Shown: piece by piece, positions 35,373 to 45,174 of the stretch
How the letters are laid out: each line of letters begins with the position of its first letter
Numbering within the stretch: the first letter of the stretch is position 1
NCBI GenBank assembly: GCA_026003195.1
Contig: BPGU01000002.1
Coordinates: 1,116,001 to 1,180,000, forward strand
Source: Armatimonadota bacterium
GTDB lineage: Bacteria > Armatimonadota > HRBIN16
Direction: 5' to 3'
Length of the DNA stretch: 64,000 nt
Made by a program: the position numbers and the translations under genes
Notes under the pieces: model-generated
Told to the model about the DNA's origin: nothing
The model's input: the letters and a program-made list of their open reading frames with translations, nothing else
The model's database searches: none

Positions 35373-36689
35373 ATGAGGTCATCATTCCGCTGGTTCAGAA
35401 GGCTGTTGCTCCTGACGCTTCTCGTGTGGGTGGGATTCGCGCTTGCCCAGAAACCCACAGATGTGCCCCCGGTCATTGTCATGCGCATGGAGGGGGTCAT
35501 TGCCCCGCCGAACGCCGAGTACTTCTCGCGCACGCTGCGGATAGCTCGTGAGCGTGGGGCACAACTGCTGGTGGTAGAGATGGACACGCCCGGCGGCTTA
35601 ATGAGCTCGATGGAAGATATTGTGAAGGGAATCCTTGCCAGCGATATTCCGGTGGCGGTGTACGTGTCGCCCTCTGGGGCAAAGGCTGGCTCCGCCGGAG
35701 TGTTCATCACAGTCGCAGCGCATATCGCCGCAATGGCGCCCGGCACCAGCATCGGCGCGGCGCATCCGGTTTCTTCCACTGGCGAAGACATCCCCGGCGC
35801 GATGGAGAAGAAAGTGGTGAACTATGCTGCCTCGTACATCCGCTCCCTGGCGGAGCAACGGGGACGTAACGCCGACTGGGCAGAGATGGCGGTTCGGGAA
35901 AGCGCTGCGATTGGCGAAAAACAGGCTCTGGAAAAGCGCGTGATCGACCTGGTAGCGCCCGATTTGAACACCCTGCTCCGGCAGATAGACGGACGTAGCG
36001 TGAAGCTGCCTCAGCGCACGGTAGTGCTGAGGACGCGCGAGGCACCTATCCAGCGTTCGGAAATGGTATTGAGGGAACGTCTGTTGCACGTTCTGGTCAA
36101 TCCCAATGTGCTGGCTATCCTGGGCGTGCTGGCACTGTACGGGCTGATCGCGGAGATTCAAAACCCTGGAGCCATCTTCCCCGGCGTGATTGGAGCCATC
36201 TCCCTGCTGCTGATGCTCTATGGCTTCTCGGTGCTCCCCGTCTCCTGGGCAGGTATTGCCTTGCTGGTGCTGGCGATTATTCTGTTTATCGCCGACGCTT
36301 TCGCCCCTTCGCACGGCGTGCTGACGCTGGGTGGTGCTATCTCCATGCTGCTGGGACTGCTGATGCTCTTCGAGTCGCCCGACCCAGCCCTGCGAGTCTC
36401 GTGGGTGGTTGCACTCACGTTGACGGGGCTGACATCGCTCTTTTTCGTGTTTATTGTGGCGGCGGGCATCCGCGCGCAACAGGTACGGCGGGTCACCGGC
36501 ATGGAAGCGATGAAGGGCGCGGTGGCTGTGGCGCGTACCGACATCGCTCCACGCGGAAAGATTTTCTATGACGGTGCGTACTGGAACGCCGTCGCCGAAG
36601 GAGAATCCATCAAGGCGGGCGAACGTGTGGTTATCGAAAGGATGGAAGGCTTGACTGCCGTCGTGCGTAAGGAGGAGGGAACGTCATGA
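35373..36689 (+). CDS. nfeD: NfeD/STOPP membrane-bound serine protease (ClpP-class)
   Basis: 438-residue long-form NfeD. A signal/anchor (RLLLLTLLVWVGFALAQ) precedes a ClpP-class protease domain with the catalytic Ser107 in PSGAKAGSAG and a Lys near 147 (AMEKKVVNY), then four or five membrane helices (about residues 235-370) and a C-terminal soluble OB-fold NfeD domain (GKIFYDGAYWNAVAEGESIKAG). In archaea the homologue cleaves the C-terminus of its slipin partner. The next gene is a slipin whose start overlaps the nfeD stop (ATGA). Confidence 0.93.
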   Translation: MRSSFRWFRRLLLLTLLVWVGFALAQKPTDVPPVIVMRMEGVIAPPNAEYFSRTLRIARERGAQLLVVEMDTPGGLMSSMEDIVKGILASDIPVAVYVSPSGAKAGSAGVFITVAAHIAAMAPGTSIGAAHPVSSTGEDIPGAMEKKVVNYAASYIRSLAEQRGRNADWAEMAVRESAAIGEKQALEKRVIDLVAPDLNTLLRQIDGRSVKLPQRTVVLRTREAPIQRSEMVLRERLLHVLVNPNVLAILGVLALYGLIAEIQNPGAIFPGVIGAISLLLMLYGFSVLPVSWAGIALLVLAIILFIADAFAPSHGVLTLGGAISMLLGLLMLFESPDPALRVSWVVALTLTGLTSLFFVFIVAAGIRAQQVRRVTGMEAMKGAVAVARTDIAPRGKIFYDGAYWNAVAEGESIKAGERVVIERMEGLTAVVRKEEGTS

Positions 36690-37507
36690 ACACCATCGAG
36701 CAGCTGCTGGCAAGCGAATCGGGCGCGTTTCTGATTGCACTGGTGATCTTCATCATTCTGGTCATTCGGGCGACGCTGCGCGTGCTGCCGGAATGGGAGC
36801 GTGCCGTTGTGCTGCGACTGGGGCGATTGCTGGGAGTGAAGGGACCCGGCATTATCTTCCTGTTACCATATATCGACCGCCCCATCCGTGTGGATACCCG
36901 ACTGGTCACCATGGACGTGCCGCGCCAGGAGGTCATGACACGCGATAATGTGCCGGTGACCGTCGATGCCATTGTGCTCTTTCGTGTGATAGACCCCGCC
37001 GCGGCGGTTACCAAAATCGAGAACTTCATCCGCACCACCTCGCTCATCTCGCAGACCACTCTGCGAAGCACGCTGGGACAGGCGGAACTGGATGACCTGC
37101 TCTCGCACCGTGACAAGATTAATCAGCAGTTGCAGAGCATTATCGACGAGCAGACCGAACCGTACGGCGTGAAGGTCGTCGCGGTGGAAGTACGCGACGT
37201 GGTACTGCCCGATAGCATGAAGCGGGCAATGGCACGGCAGGCGGAGAGCGAACGCGAACGACGCGCCAAGGTCATCAACGCGGAAGGTGAGTACCAGGCA
37301 GCAGAGCGTCTCGTGCAGGCGGCGCAGATGATGGCCACCCAGCCCGCTGCGCTGCAACTGCGTTATCTGCAAACCATTGCCGAGATGAGCGCACAGAGCA
37401 CCAGCACCACGATTATACCGGTGCCGGTAGACCTGTTGCTGCCGTTTATCCGACAGGCTGGTACACCATCTACACCTCCTGCATCCCAGCCAGCGGGAGG
37501 CGAATAG
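36686..37507 (+). CDS. Slipin / stomatin-like SPFH-domain protein
   Basis: 273-residue SPFH/Band 7 protein. One N-terminal membrane helix (ALVIFIILVIRATLRVLPE) precedes the SPFH domain (ERAVVLRLGRLLGVKGPG, LVTMDVPRQEVMTRDNVPVTVDAIV), a coiled-coil ERERRAKVINAEGEYQAA and a C-terminal hydrophobic patch of TIIPVPVDLLLPFI. It forms membrane microdomains and is the natural partner of the upstream NfeD protease. The C-terminal hydrophobic region is where archaeal STOPP cleaves its slipin. Confidence 0.95.
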   Translation: MNTIEQLLASESGAFLIALVIFIILVIRATLRVLPEWERAVVLRLGRLLGVKGPGIIFLLPYIDRPIRVDTRLVTMDVPRQEVMTRDNVPVTVDAIVLFRVIDPAAAVTKIENFIRTTSLISQTTLRSTLGQAELDDLLSHRDKINQQLQSIIDEQTEPYGVKVVAVEVRDVVLPDSMKRAMARQAESERERRAKVINAEGEYQAAERLVQAAQMMATQPAALQLRYLQTIAEMSAQSTSTTIIPVPVDLLLPFIRQAGTPSTPPASQPAGGE

Positions 37508-37511
37508 TCTG

Positions 37512-38390
37512 ATGACGACCTCGTTGCCGCAGGGCGTCTATACCGCTTTGGTTACACCCTTAACCAAAGCAGGAGAGGTGGACTATCCCCTCTTTCGGAC
37601 ACTGGTAGACTGGCAACGGGAGCAAGGGGTAGTCGGAATGGTAGTGTGCGGCACGACAGGAGAGGGAACCTCGCTGAGCGTGGAAGAGCGAGAACGCGCC
37701 ATTGCTACTGTCCGCGAATGCGCCACCGACCTGAAAGTGATTGCAGCAACCGGTTGTGCCAATCTGCCCGAAACGATTCGCCTTAGCCGCTTTGCCCAGC
37801 AGCAGGGATGCGATGCGATTCTGGTCATCCCACCCTTTTATTACAAGGGAGTGCCGGAGGATGGACTGGTTGCATATTACATGAGGCTGCTGGACGCTGT
37901 GGACATACCGGTTCTGCTCTATCACTATCCCGATCTGGCGGGGGTAGAAATCACTCCTGCTGTAGTGGAAGGACTGCTGGACTATCCCCACCTGATGGGT
38001 TTGAAGGATAGCTCCGGCAACTGGGAGACTCTTCTTTCCTTTCTGCTGCGGTTCCCCCGCCTGCAGATATTTGTGGGGACGGAAAACCTGCTGGCGGACG
38101 CGCTGGCTTCCGGGGCGGCAGGATGTATCTCCGGGTTGGCGAACGCTTTGCCCGAACTGATAGTAGACCTCGATACCGCTTCACGCCGAGGCGAGAACAC
38201 TACCCTTCTCCACGAACGCCTGATGGCGGTGATAGAAGCCATAGACGCCGTACCGTTTGTTTCGGCTATCAAGCAGATATGTGCCTGGCGCGGCTTGCCC
38301 GAAATGGCGGTGCGCCCTCCCCTTCGGGAACTGAACACACAACAGGCAGACACACTGTATCGTGTCTTACGGTCACTGGAAGTGCTGTAA
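37512..38390 (+). CDS. Dihydrodipicolinate synthase/N-acetylneuraminate lyase family aldolase
   Basis: 292-residue TIM-barrel class I aldolase. The Schiff-base Lys165 is in HLMGLKDSSGN, Tyr137 in LLYHYP and Thr48/Thr49 in GTTGEG. The Arg that follows the Tyr in true DapA (YNVPxRTG) is replaced: the sequence is YHYPDLAG, with Leu at the Arg position. I therefore prefer a 2-keto-3-deoxy-sugar or 4-hydroxy-2-oxo-acid aldolase over DapA for lysine. It starts 4 bp after the slipin stop. Followed within 5 bp by a glycosyltransferase. Confidence 0.85.
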   Translation: MTTSLPQGVYTALVTPLTKAGEVDYPLFRTLVDWQREQGVVGMVVCGTTGEGTSLSVEERERAIATVRECATDLKVIAATGCANLPETIRLSRFAQQQGCDAILVIPPFYYKGVPEDGLVAYYMRLLDAVDIPVLLYHYPDLAGVEITPAVVEGLLDYPHLMGLKDSSGNWETLLSFLLRFPRLQIFVGTENLLADALASGAAGCISGLANALPELIVDLDTASRRGENTTLLHERLMAVIEAIDAVPFVSAIKQICAWRGLPEMAVRPPLRELNTQQADTLYRVLRSLEVL

Positions 38391-38394
38391 AGGA

Positions 38395-39528
38395 ATGCGC
38401 ATCGGCATCAACGTGCACCTGCTGTCCACCACACATACCGGTATCCAGCATTATATTCGTGCGCTGGTGCCGGAAATGATTGCGCAGGCGACCTCGCAGG
38501 AGATGGTGCTGTATGGCGAGCCCTCACAGTTGTCACTCCCCGCCAGCAGGCAGGTTCAATGGGTTTCTGCGTCGCGTCCGTTACGTTCGGGGATACAGCG
38601 GGTGCTGTGGGAGCAAACCGTCTTGCCTCGCTTGCTGAGGCGGGACAGGATCGACGTGTTCTTTTCGCCCGCTTTCGTTCTGCCAATACGCTGGGACGGC
38701 GCTGGCGTGGTCACCGTGCACGACCTCAATTTTGAGGTCTCTCCCCAAACCATCCACCCGATACGCCGGGCGTACCTGAGACGCATCACTCGCTGGAGCA
38801 CCCATCGCGCCCGAAAGGTGATCGCTATTTCGCAGTCTACAGCATCCGACCTCGTGAGCCTGTATAGCGTACCCTCTGAGAAGGTGGCGGTTATTCCGTA
38901 CGGTCTGGACTCTCTCTTCACTCCCGAGAACGCCCACACGCTGGAGCCGATGGTCAGACAGCGCTACTCTCTGCCGGAGCGATTTCTGTTGTTTGTGGGC
39001 ACATTAGAACCGCGCAAGAATCTGCCTCGCCTGCTGGATGCGTATGCGCTGGCAAGGCAGCATGCAGACCTTCCGCCTCTGGTGCTGGTGGGCGCGCCCG
39101 GCTGGCAACACGAACGCATCCTGGTACAGGCAAACCGGCTGGGCATTGCTCAGCACCTCGTGTTCGCAGGCTACATCCCGCGCGAGCATCTGCCGGGTGT
39201 ATACGCCGCCGCCTCGGCGCTGCTGTACCCGTCGCTGTATGAAGGGTTTGGACTGCCCCCGCTGGAGGCGATGGGCTGTGGCACGCCGGTACTGGCGTCA
39301 GAAGCCTCCGCGATGCCCGAAGTGGTGGGCGATGGCGGCATACTTGTAGACCCCCACGACGTGCAGGCGATGGCTAAAGGCATTCTGCGTATCACTCAGG
39401 AAGAACCGCTGCGCCAGCAGATAGTAGCACGCGGGCTGGAGCGTGCCCGGCAGTTTCGCTGGGAAGAGGCGGCGCGACGCACGCTGATGCTTATCCGTGA
39501 ACAGGTTCCTTCTCGAAGCCCCCAGTAA
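38395..39528 (+). CDS. Glycosyltransferase family 4-like
   Basis: 377-residue GT-B glycosyltransferase. The N-terminus (GINVHLLSTTHTGIQHYIRAL) is the acceptor domain; FVGTLEPRKNLPRLLDAY and the EX7E-like EGFGLPPLEAMGCGTPV form the nucleotide-sugar domain. The start ATG lies 5 bp after the aldolase stop. Probably works in polysaccharide or glycoprotein synthesis; the sugar is unknown. Confidence 0.92.
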   Translation: MRIGINVHLLSTTHTGIQHYIRALVPEMIAQATSQEMVLYGEPSQLSLPASRQVQWVSASRPLRSGIQRVLWEQTVLPRLLRRDRIDVFFSPAFVLPIRWDGAGVVTVHDLNFEVSPQTIHPIRRAYLRRITRWSTHRARKVIAISQSTASDLVSLYSVPSEKVAVIPYGLDSLFTPENAHTLEPMVRQRYSLPERFLLFVGTLEPRKNLPRLLDAYALARQHADLPPLVLVGAPGWQHERILVQANRLGIAQHLVFAGYIPREHLPGVYAAASALLYPSLYEGFGLPPLEAMGCGTPVLASEASAMPEVVGDGGILVDPHDVQAMAKGILRITQEEPLRQQIVARGLERARQFRWEEAARRTLMLIREQVPSRSPQ

Positions 39529-39586
39529 CCTCCTGCGCCTCGGCGTTGTCCAAAGAGAGGAAAAATACCCTCGGGAGGTCCGCCCG

Positions 39587-41308
39587 ATGAGAGCGACTCT
39601 ACTCGCTGTTTTATGCTGTATGCAGACGATATACTTGCAAGCGATAGCGCAGACCACCGGCATGCGTGATGCACTGGTACAGCTGCCGGTGAAGGAGCTG
39701 GTGGTGTTCAAAGACGGTCACGCCTACGTGATTCACGAGGGAGAGATGCCTACCGATGAACGGGGCAATGTGGTGATGGACTACCTGCCCGCGCCTGTGC
39801 TGGGAACGTTCTGGGCATATTCCGCCACTCCACAGGTGAAATTGCAGGCGGTCGTTGCCGGACAACGCAGAGTTAGTCTGAAGCGTACGGTGATGAGCTT
39901 GCGCGAACTGCTGGAAGCGAATGTGGGCGCCAGGGTGCTGCTCACTGAGGTTTCGGGCACAAAGCATACAGGAGTGATCGTGGGGGTGCCCTTTTGCTCT
40001 GCGGAGGAACTGGAAGCCATCAGCCCGCCGAACACTGGCGATAAGCTGCCCTTGAAGAGCAACATTCTCTTGCTCCGAACAGAGGAAGGTACCAGGGCGA
40101 TGAATCTGGACCGCGTTCTGGACATCACCTTTCTGGGCGACTACGCCACAGTCACCACAGATGCGGATTTCCGTAACCTGCTGACCCTGTACCTGAACTG
40201 GGGCAACCGACAACCTGCAAAACGTGCACGGGTAGGCATGATGTATGTACAGAAGGGCGTGCGCTGGATCCCTCAGTATCGGCTGATACTGGACGGCAAG
40301 GGCGGTGCCCAAATGTTCTTGCAGGCGTCGCTCATCAACGAGCTCACCGACTTCCAGAACGCTGCGGTAGACCTGGTGATTGGCGTGCCTGCCTTCGCCT
40401 ATAAAGATACCCGTGACCCCATTGGGCTGCAACAGACCTTTGCTCAGCTCTCGCCATACTTTCGCACCGACGCAGGCAGGATGCTCTCCAATGCCCTGAT
40501 GACCCAGGCTCCGCGCGTCGAAGGGTTGGCGGGGAGGGAAGGAGCTGCACCTCCACCTCCTGCTCCCGACCTCGGTCCGGAAGTGGCAGGTGCGGGCGCC
40601 AGCGAAGACCTGTTTGTGTTCACGGTGAAAAACGTCTCTCTGCGCAAAGGGGAGCGCATGACACTGCCCGTTGCTGAACACGCGCTGAAGTACAGGGACG
40701 TATACACCCTGTACGTTCCGCCGCTGGGTGGCGTGCCAGCCGAGCAACCGCAGCCGGAGCCGCGTACCGCTGAAGTGCAGTCCGCCCTCGCCGCGCCGAA
40801 GGTGGTTCACCGCGTGCGCCTGACCAATACCACCGAACATCCCTTCACCACCGCACCCGTGCTGCTGTTCAGTGGAGACACTGTGCTGGCTCAGGACACT
40901 ATCACCTACACCCCACGCGGAGGCACTGTAGACATCGCTATCGGCACAGCGGTGAACATTCCGGTCAAGCAAACCGACACCGAGCGGAAACGTACGGCGA
41001 AAGCCGCCACAGTCAGCGGGGTAGACTATACCCTAGTGGAAATGGAGAGCACGCTGACGCTGACGAATCACTCGGAGAAGACGGTGGAGCTGGAGGTCAC
41101 CCGTCAGGTGGTGGGCGAGGTGGACAACACCACTCCCGAGGCACAGGTGAGTAAGCTGACGACGCTGGGGCGTTCCGTCACCGTTGTGGATAGCAGAATC
41201 TACCCGGCTGGAGGTTTGAACCCGCTCAGCCAGATAGTGTGGAAGTTCTCTCTCGCACCGGGCAAGAGCATTGACCTCAAATGCCGATGGCAATATTACA
41301 CCCGATAG
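39587..41308 (+). CDS. Secreted DUF4139-type protein
   Basis: 573-residue exported protein. The ATG at 39587 has GGGAGG upstream and begins a hydrophobic signal (TLLAVLCCMQTIYLQAIAQ). The body is beta-rich with a coiled or linker part in the middle containing Pro/Ala (PPPPAPDLGPEV). The pattern KVVHRVRLTNTTEHPFTTAP, then LTLTNHSEKTVELEVTRQV, matches the DUF4139 type of conserved secreted proteins of unknown role. No enzymatic motif. It stands 58 bp after the glycosyltransferase. Confidence 0.7.
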   Translation: MRATLLAVLCCMQTIYLQAIAQTTGMRDALVQLPVKELVVFKDGHAYVIHEGEMPTDERGNVVMDYLPAPVLGTFWAYSATPQVKLQAVVAGQRRVSLKRTVMSLRELLEANVGARVLLTEVSGTKHTGVIVGVPFCSAEELEAISPPNTGDKLPLKSNILLLRTEEGTRAMNLDRVLDITFLGDYATVTTDADFRNLLTLYLNWGNRQPAKRARVGMMYVQKGVRWIPQYRLILDGKGGAQMFLQASLINELTDFQNAAVDLVIGVPAFAYKDTRDPIGLQQTFAQLSPYFRTDAGRMLSNALMTQAPRVEGLAGREGAAPPPPAPDLGPEVAGAGASEDLFVFTVKNVSLRKGERMTLPVAEHALKYRDVYTLYVPPLGGVPAEQPQPEPRTAEVQSALAAPKVVHRVRLTNTTEHPFTTAPVLLFSGDTVLAQDTITYTPRGGTVDIAIGTAVNIPVKQTDTERKRTAKAATVSGVDYTLVEMESTLTLTNHSEKTVELEVTRQVVGEVDNTTPEAQVSKLTTLGRSVTVVDSRIYPAGGLNPLSQIVWKFSLAPGKSIDLKCRWQYYTR

Positions 41309-41323
41309 CGCGTGGGGTATAAT
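41295..41323 (+). promoter_or_regulatory. Promoter with probable leaderless start, SRPBCC gene
   Basis: ATTACA (41295-41300), 17-bp spacer, TATAAT (41318-41323). The predicted start is about 41330, 3 nt before the ATG at 41333. No ribosome-binding site. Overlaps the end of the DUF4139 gene. Confidence 0.6.
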
Positions 41324-41332
41324 GGAGACACT

Positions 41333-41791
41333 ATGAAACTCTTTCGTTTTGAAGCCGAACAGACCATACCCGCTCCACTGGAAAAGGTGTGGGATTTTTT
41401 CTCCAGCCCTGCTAACCTGAAGGTCATCACGCCGCCCTATATGGGCTTCGATATTCTAACGCCGGTACCGGACAGGATGGAACCGGGCATCATTATTGCC
41501 TATACGGTACGTCCTCTCTTCGGAATCCCGATGTTCTGGGTGACCGAGATCACCCACGTAGAACCGTTGCGCTTTTTCGTGGATGAACAGCGCTTTGGTC
41601 CCTACCGTTTCTGGCATCACAGGCATACCTTCGTGCCGGTGGAGGGCGGCGTGCACATGACCGACCTGGTGTATTATGCCCTGCCGGTTCCGGTGATAGA
41701 CGGCGTTATCGAACGTCTGATAGTTCGTCCACGCATTGAGGAGATTTTTACCTTCCGGCGGCAGAAGATTATCGAGCTGTTCGGGGAGTGA
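41333..41791 (+). CDS. SRPBCC/polyketide-cyclase-like ligand-binding protein
   Basis: 152-residue START-like (SRPBCC) fold. FEAEQTIPAPLEKVWDFFSSPANL opens the domain; the Gly-rich and hydrophobic strands with MTDLVYYALPVPVIDG follow. These bind hydrophobic ligands or act in lipid/quinone metabolism; no catalytic residue is obvious. It is convergent with the transglycosylase gene. Confidence 0.85.
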   Translation: MKLFRFEAEQTIPAPLEKVWDFFSSPANLKVITPPYMGFDILTPVPDRMEPGIIIAYTVRPLFGIPMFWVTEITHVEPLRFFVDEQRFGPYRFWHHRHTFVPVEGGVHMTDLVYYALPVPVIDGVIERLIVRPRIEEIFTFRRQKIIELFGE

Positions 41792-41798
41792 GAGAGGG

Positions 41799-42815
41799 TC
41801 ACTTCATCCCGCACAGCTGCTTGTACAGCTCGATGACCCGCTTCACGTAGGTTTGCGTCTCGCGGTAGGGGGGTACGCCGCCGTATTTGCGCACCGCGCC
41901 GGAGCCAGCGTTATACGCCGCCATCGCGAGGATAATATCGTTCCAGCTCACCGTGCCCTCGCGATAGGCACGACCGCCGGAATAGGTGTTCAGGTGTCCG
42001 TGCAACAGGCGAATCGCGCCCGCCAGGTTCTGCACGGGGTCAAAGGGGTTGTTGACCCCCAGCCCTCGCGCGGTACGTGGCATCAGCTGTCCCAGTCCCA
42101 TTGCTCCCGCTCGCGATACCGCATCAGGGCGAAAGCCTGACTCTGCCAGCACCATCGCCACCACCAGGCGAGGGTCCACACGGTAGTACCAGCTAAAAGC
42201 CAGAATGCTGTTGGTAATGACCTCCACCTGCTGGGGCTTCAGCTTCGGATTGAAGCGTGAAATCGCGCGGGCGTAAGCGTCGTACACCGCGCTATGCCAC
42301 TGCTCGAAGGTGATAACCTGCCCCTGACTGGTGCGTACAGGAGTATTAAACCGGGAAACGAGAGAGCGCGACGCGCGCTGGGGGAGCTGTTTCGCGGCTT
42401 CTTGCTTTTTGCGCTGCTGCGACTCCCACTGCGCGATATCCGCCTCATGCACCGCCTGAATCAGTTCCACACTGCTCAGCCCCACCAGATTATCTTCACC
42501 GATACGAAGGAGCACACGCAGATGCGCACCCAGCTGCTCCTGCAAAGGCTGGGTGACACGGGGACATACCGACACTCCATCCGCAGACTGCAGGACAACT
42601 ACCTGGGAATCGCCGATGCGGCTCACGCCTTTGACAGTAGCGGTGATCTCCACAACCTTACCGCGATACACATCTACGTTCTGCTGCACATAGCTGATCC
42701 CGCCCACAGGCAACGCCTTCAGGCTCTGACGCGCCTTCACGAAGCCCGTCACATCCGCCTGCAGCGGCGTGCTCCAGCAAACCAGCAGTATGGTGCATAC
42801 CCACCAGACGCGCAT
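41799..42815 (-). CDS. Lytic murein transglycosylase (Slt/MltE-like)
   Basis: 338-residue exported peptidoglycan lyase. A signal peptide ([15 protein letters not shown]) precedes an N-terminal beta-domain of unknown type, a Gln/Arg-rich linker and a C-terminal SLT domain with catalytic Glu in [33 protein letters not shown] and [16 protein letters not shown]. It cuts glycan strands between MurNAc and GlcNAc, needed for wall growth or for placing flagella and secretion machines. Confidence 0.93.
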   Translation of the reverse strand: MRVWWVCTILLVCWSTPLQADVTGFVKARQSLKALPVGGISYVQQNVDVYRGKVVEITATVKGVSRIGDSQVVVLQSADGVSVCPRVTQPLQEQLGAHLRVLLRIGEDNLVGLSSVELIQAVHEADIAQWESQQRKKQEAAKQLPQRASRSLVSRFNTPVRTSQGQVITFEQWHSAVYDAYARAISRFNPKLKPQQVEVITNSILAFSWYYRVDPRLVVAMVLAESGFRPDAVSRAGAMGLGQLMPRTARGLGVNNPFDPVQNLAGAIRLLHGHLNTYSGGRAYREGTVSWNDIILAMAAYNAGSGAVRKYGGVPPYRETQTYVKRVIELYKQLCGMK

Positions 42816-42846
42816 CGCTCACTCCTGACCACAACGACCTACAGGG

Positions 42847-45174
42847 TTATTCCATGTTTCGATTTTCGGCAGGAAAGCTCCTGCCTGTGAAGCAGGCGTA
42901 AGTCAGCCATCCCACGGCAATCAGCGCGAAGTAAAGGCATATCCTCAGCAACGCGGGTTCAAAGCGCAGTGTCACAGCCTGTCCCCCCGCGGGCAGCCGC
43001 ACACGCTGGAAGACCTCGTCCATCGGTTCCACCCAGCTTGCAGGTTCCGCCTTCCAGCCCGGGTAGAACGTCTGCATCACGTGCAGCTCCTTCGCGCCTT
43101 CGGGCAGAGCAACCTGCAGACGGTTACACCCTTGCCAGCGGAAGGCACAATCCCGGCCGTCCTCCGTGCGCACCCAGGATCGCGCTCCAACCACCTCGTA
43201 AAGATATCCTTCCGCGCTTCCTGCAATCGGTCGCAGTCCTGGCTCGGCAAGCGGCTGCGTAGCCAGCACCACCCTCACCCCAGCCTCTGCCAGGCGGTCA
43301 GCAGGCGCACGCCAGCCCAGCGCCATGTTGCCGTTCTCCACCGGTGCAGAATCCCTGCCGTTGAGCCTGTCCAGCCAGCGCTTGGTATACAGGGGCATCA
43401 GCGAGTCGTAGATTTGCAGGTCGTATAAGCCCATCACCGTCGCCAGATTGGGCGGTAAAACCGCTTGAGGGGCACGATACAGGCTCCAGCCGCTCTGCAC
43501 GGCGAAGAGACGCCACTTGCCCTCGGTGAGAGACTGCGCCTTTTCCAGCAGGGGAGTTGTCGGATACACGCTTTCGGGCGGAGCGGTCGGATTGTAACCC
43601 ACATCGGCAACCCAGAGACTGCCCAGCACACACGCTGCCAGTACACCCTGAGTCCACCAGTGATTCCACCGCCTCTTATACCCCCAAACCACCACCCCTG
43701 CTCCCATCACAGCCAGCGCGACTCCCTGCAGGAGCACCGGCATTTGTGTACCAAGCCATTCGGGAAAAGCTTCTTCTCCCAGAGCCTGTAGCGTCACCCC
43801 CCGTGCTGCGAACAGGCTGACAGCGAACAGCACGACCAGTGTCCCCACTGCGAGCAACCATTCCTTTCGTGAAGCAGAGGCTAATCTGTCAGCCCCCATC
43901 CCTGCCAGCAGCGCGATACCGAAAGCCCATAGCACCAGCACTCGCGCGGGGGAACCGGTGCCGCTGAAACCGGGCACTCCAAAGTAGAGCAGGGCATTGA
44001 GAGGCGTGCCCAGCGCGAGAAGCATTGCCAGCAGCACCAGCAGCAGGGCATAGACGCGCCACCAGGAGCGAGTGCCCCACGCCCCCAGCACTGCCAGCAG
44101 TAACGCCGGAACACCCATGAAGCAGGCGAACTCGGCGTAGTTGCCCTTGCCCCAGTAAGTGCTGACATCCGGCGTGTCCGTACGTGCAATGCCCGGATGA
44201 CCGAAGAAGTCGGGCAGAAAAAGAGTGATGAGATGGGCACCGGGCATCGCGCTCCCCACGTAAGCCGAGTACCCTTCCGCCGTGGCGGGAGCACGTCGGT
44301 GCGAGAGGCGTGACAGTTCCACAGCAGGCAATACCTGCAGTGCACTCAGCGCGATGGCAAGCGCAAAGGCGAGAATCAAGCTCTTCACCACCATCCACCT
44401 TCCTGTGGGAGAGGAAACAGGGAAGAGGTTTCTTCCTCCCACCTTTGCAGCGATAGCAGAGGACACTGCCACCAGAACCCCTGCCCCTAGCACATAAAAG
44501 GCAATCTGCAGGTGCCCCGCCAGCAGGCAAAGCCCCATGGCCGCCCCCCACCAGGTGGCGCGTTGCACGTCTGGCTGTTGTGCCCAGCGAGCGGCGGCGA
44601 ACACCACCCACGGCAGCCACGAGGCAGTTGCCGGTACGGTGGGCAGGTACTGCCAGGTGACCATCCACAGCGAGAAGGCAAAAGCGATAGCCCCCACCAG
44701 CGCGGAGGCAAATCCTGCGTCCATCTGCCGGCGTAGCAGCAGCCATGTGCCCATTCCTGCCCACCACAGGTGCCACGCAGCAAGCCAGCCAAACGCTTTT
44801 TCCTGCAGCCACACAAAGAGCGCGTTGGGCGGATAGAAAAGCGCAGACTGGCTATTCGCATACAGCGGGTAGCCCATGCCCTGATGGGGGTTCCACAGGG
44901 GCAGCCAGCCCTCTCGCCACATCTTGGCGGTGTACAAACGCCATACGCCGAACTGCGCCGCACCATCCCACATCAGCGGGTTCCAGGGGGGAGGCGTTTC
45001 GGTGGTCAGAGCGCGGTAGGGGTACACATGAAACAACAGGCGGGTAGGAAGCCACACACGCCCGCCTGTCAGTACAGGAAAGAAGAACAACCACCCCAGC
45101 AAAGCCAGAATCAGCCCCGCCAGCGTGGCCTCTCTAAAACTGGAGAAACTGGATCTGTTTAAGCGCGACCTCAT
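42847..45174 (-). CDS. YfhO-like multi-span membrane protein
   Basis: 775-residue protein with about 12 hydrophobic segments in the first two thirds, then a soluble beta-rich C-terminal domain. N-terminal LPTRLLFHVYPYR and WNPHQGMGYPLYANSQSALFYPPNALFVWL resemble YfhO/GT-C-type membrane proteins (glycosyltransferases using lipid-linked sugars). The luminal motif would need checking. Its start overlaps the TPR gene by about 40 bp. Product transferred is unknown. Confidence 0.82.
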   Translation of the reverse strand: MRSRLNRSSFSSFREATLAGLILALLGWLFFFPVLTGGRVWLPTRLLFHVYPYRALTTETPPPWNPLMWDGAAQFGVWRLYTAKMWREGWLPLWNPHQGMGYPLYANSQSALFYPPNALFVWLQEKAFGWLAAWHLWWAGMGTWLLLRRQMDAGFASALVGAIAFAFSLWMVTWQYLPTVPATASWLPWVVFAAARWAQQPDVQRATWWGAAMGLCLLAGHLQIAFYVLGAGVLVAVSSAIAAKVGGRNLFPVSSPTGRWMVVKSLILAFALAIALSALQVLPAVELSRLSHRRAPATAEGYSAYVGSAMPGAHLITLFLPDFFGHPGIARTDTPDVSTYWGKGNYAEFACFMGVPALLLAVLGAWGTRSWWRVYALLLVLLAMLLALGTPLNALLYFGVPGFSGTGSPARVLVLWAFGIALLAGMGADRLASASRKEWLLAVGTLVVLFAVSLFAARGVTLQALGEEAFPEWLGTQMPVLLQGVALAVMGAGVVVWGYKRRWNHWWTQGVLAACVLGSLWVADVGYNPTAPPESVYPTTPLLEKAQSLTEGKWRLFAVQSGWSLYRAPQAVLPPNLATVMGLYDLQIYDSLMPLYTKRWLDRLNGRDSAPVENGNMALGWRAPADRLAEAGVRVVLATQPLAEPGLRPIAGSAEGYLYEVVGARSWVRTEDGRDCAFRWQGCNRLQVALPEGAKELHVMQTFYPGWKAEPASWVEPMDEVFQRVRLPAGGQAVTLRFEPALLRICLYFALIAVGWLTYACFTGRSFPAENRNME

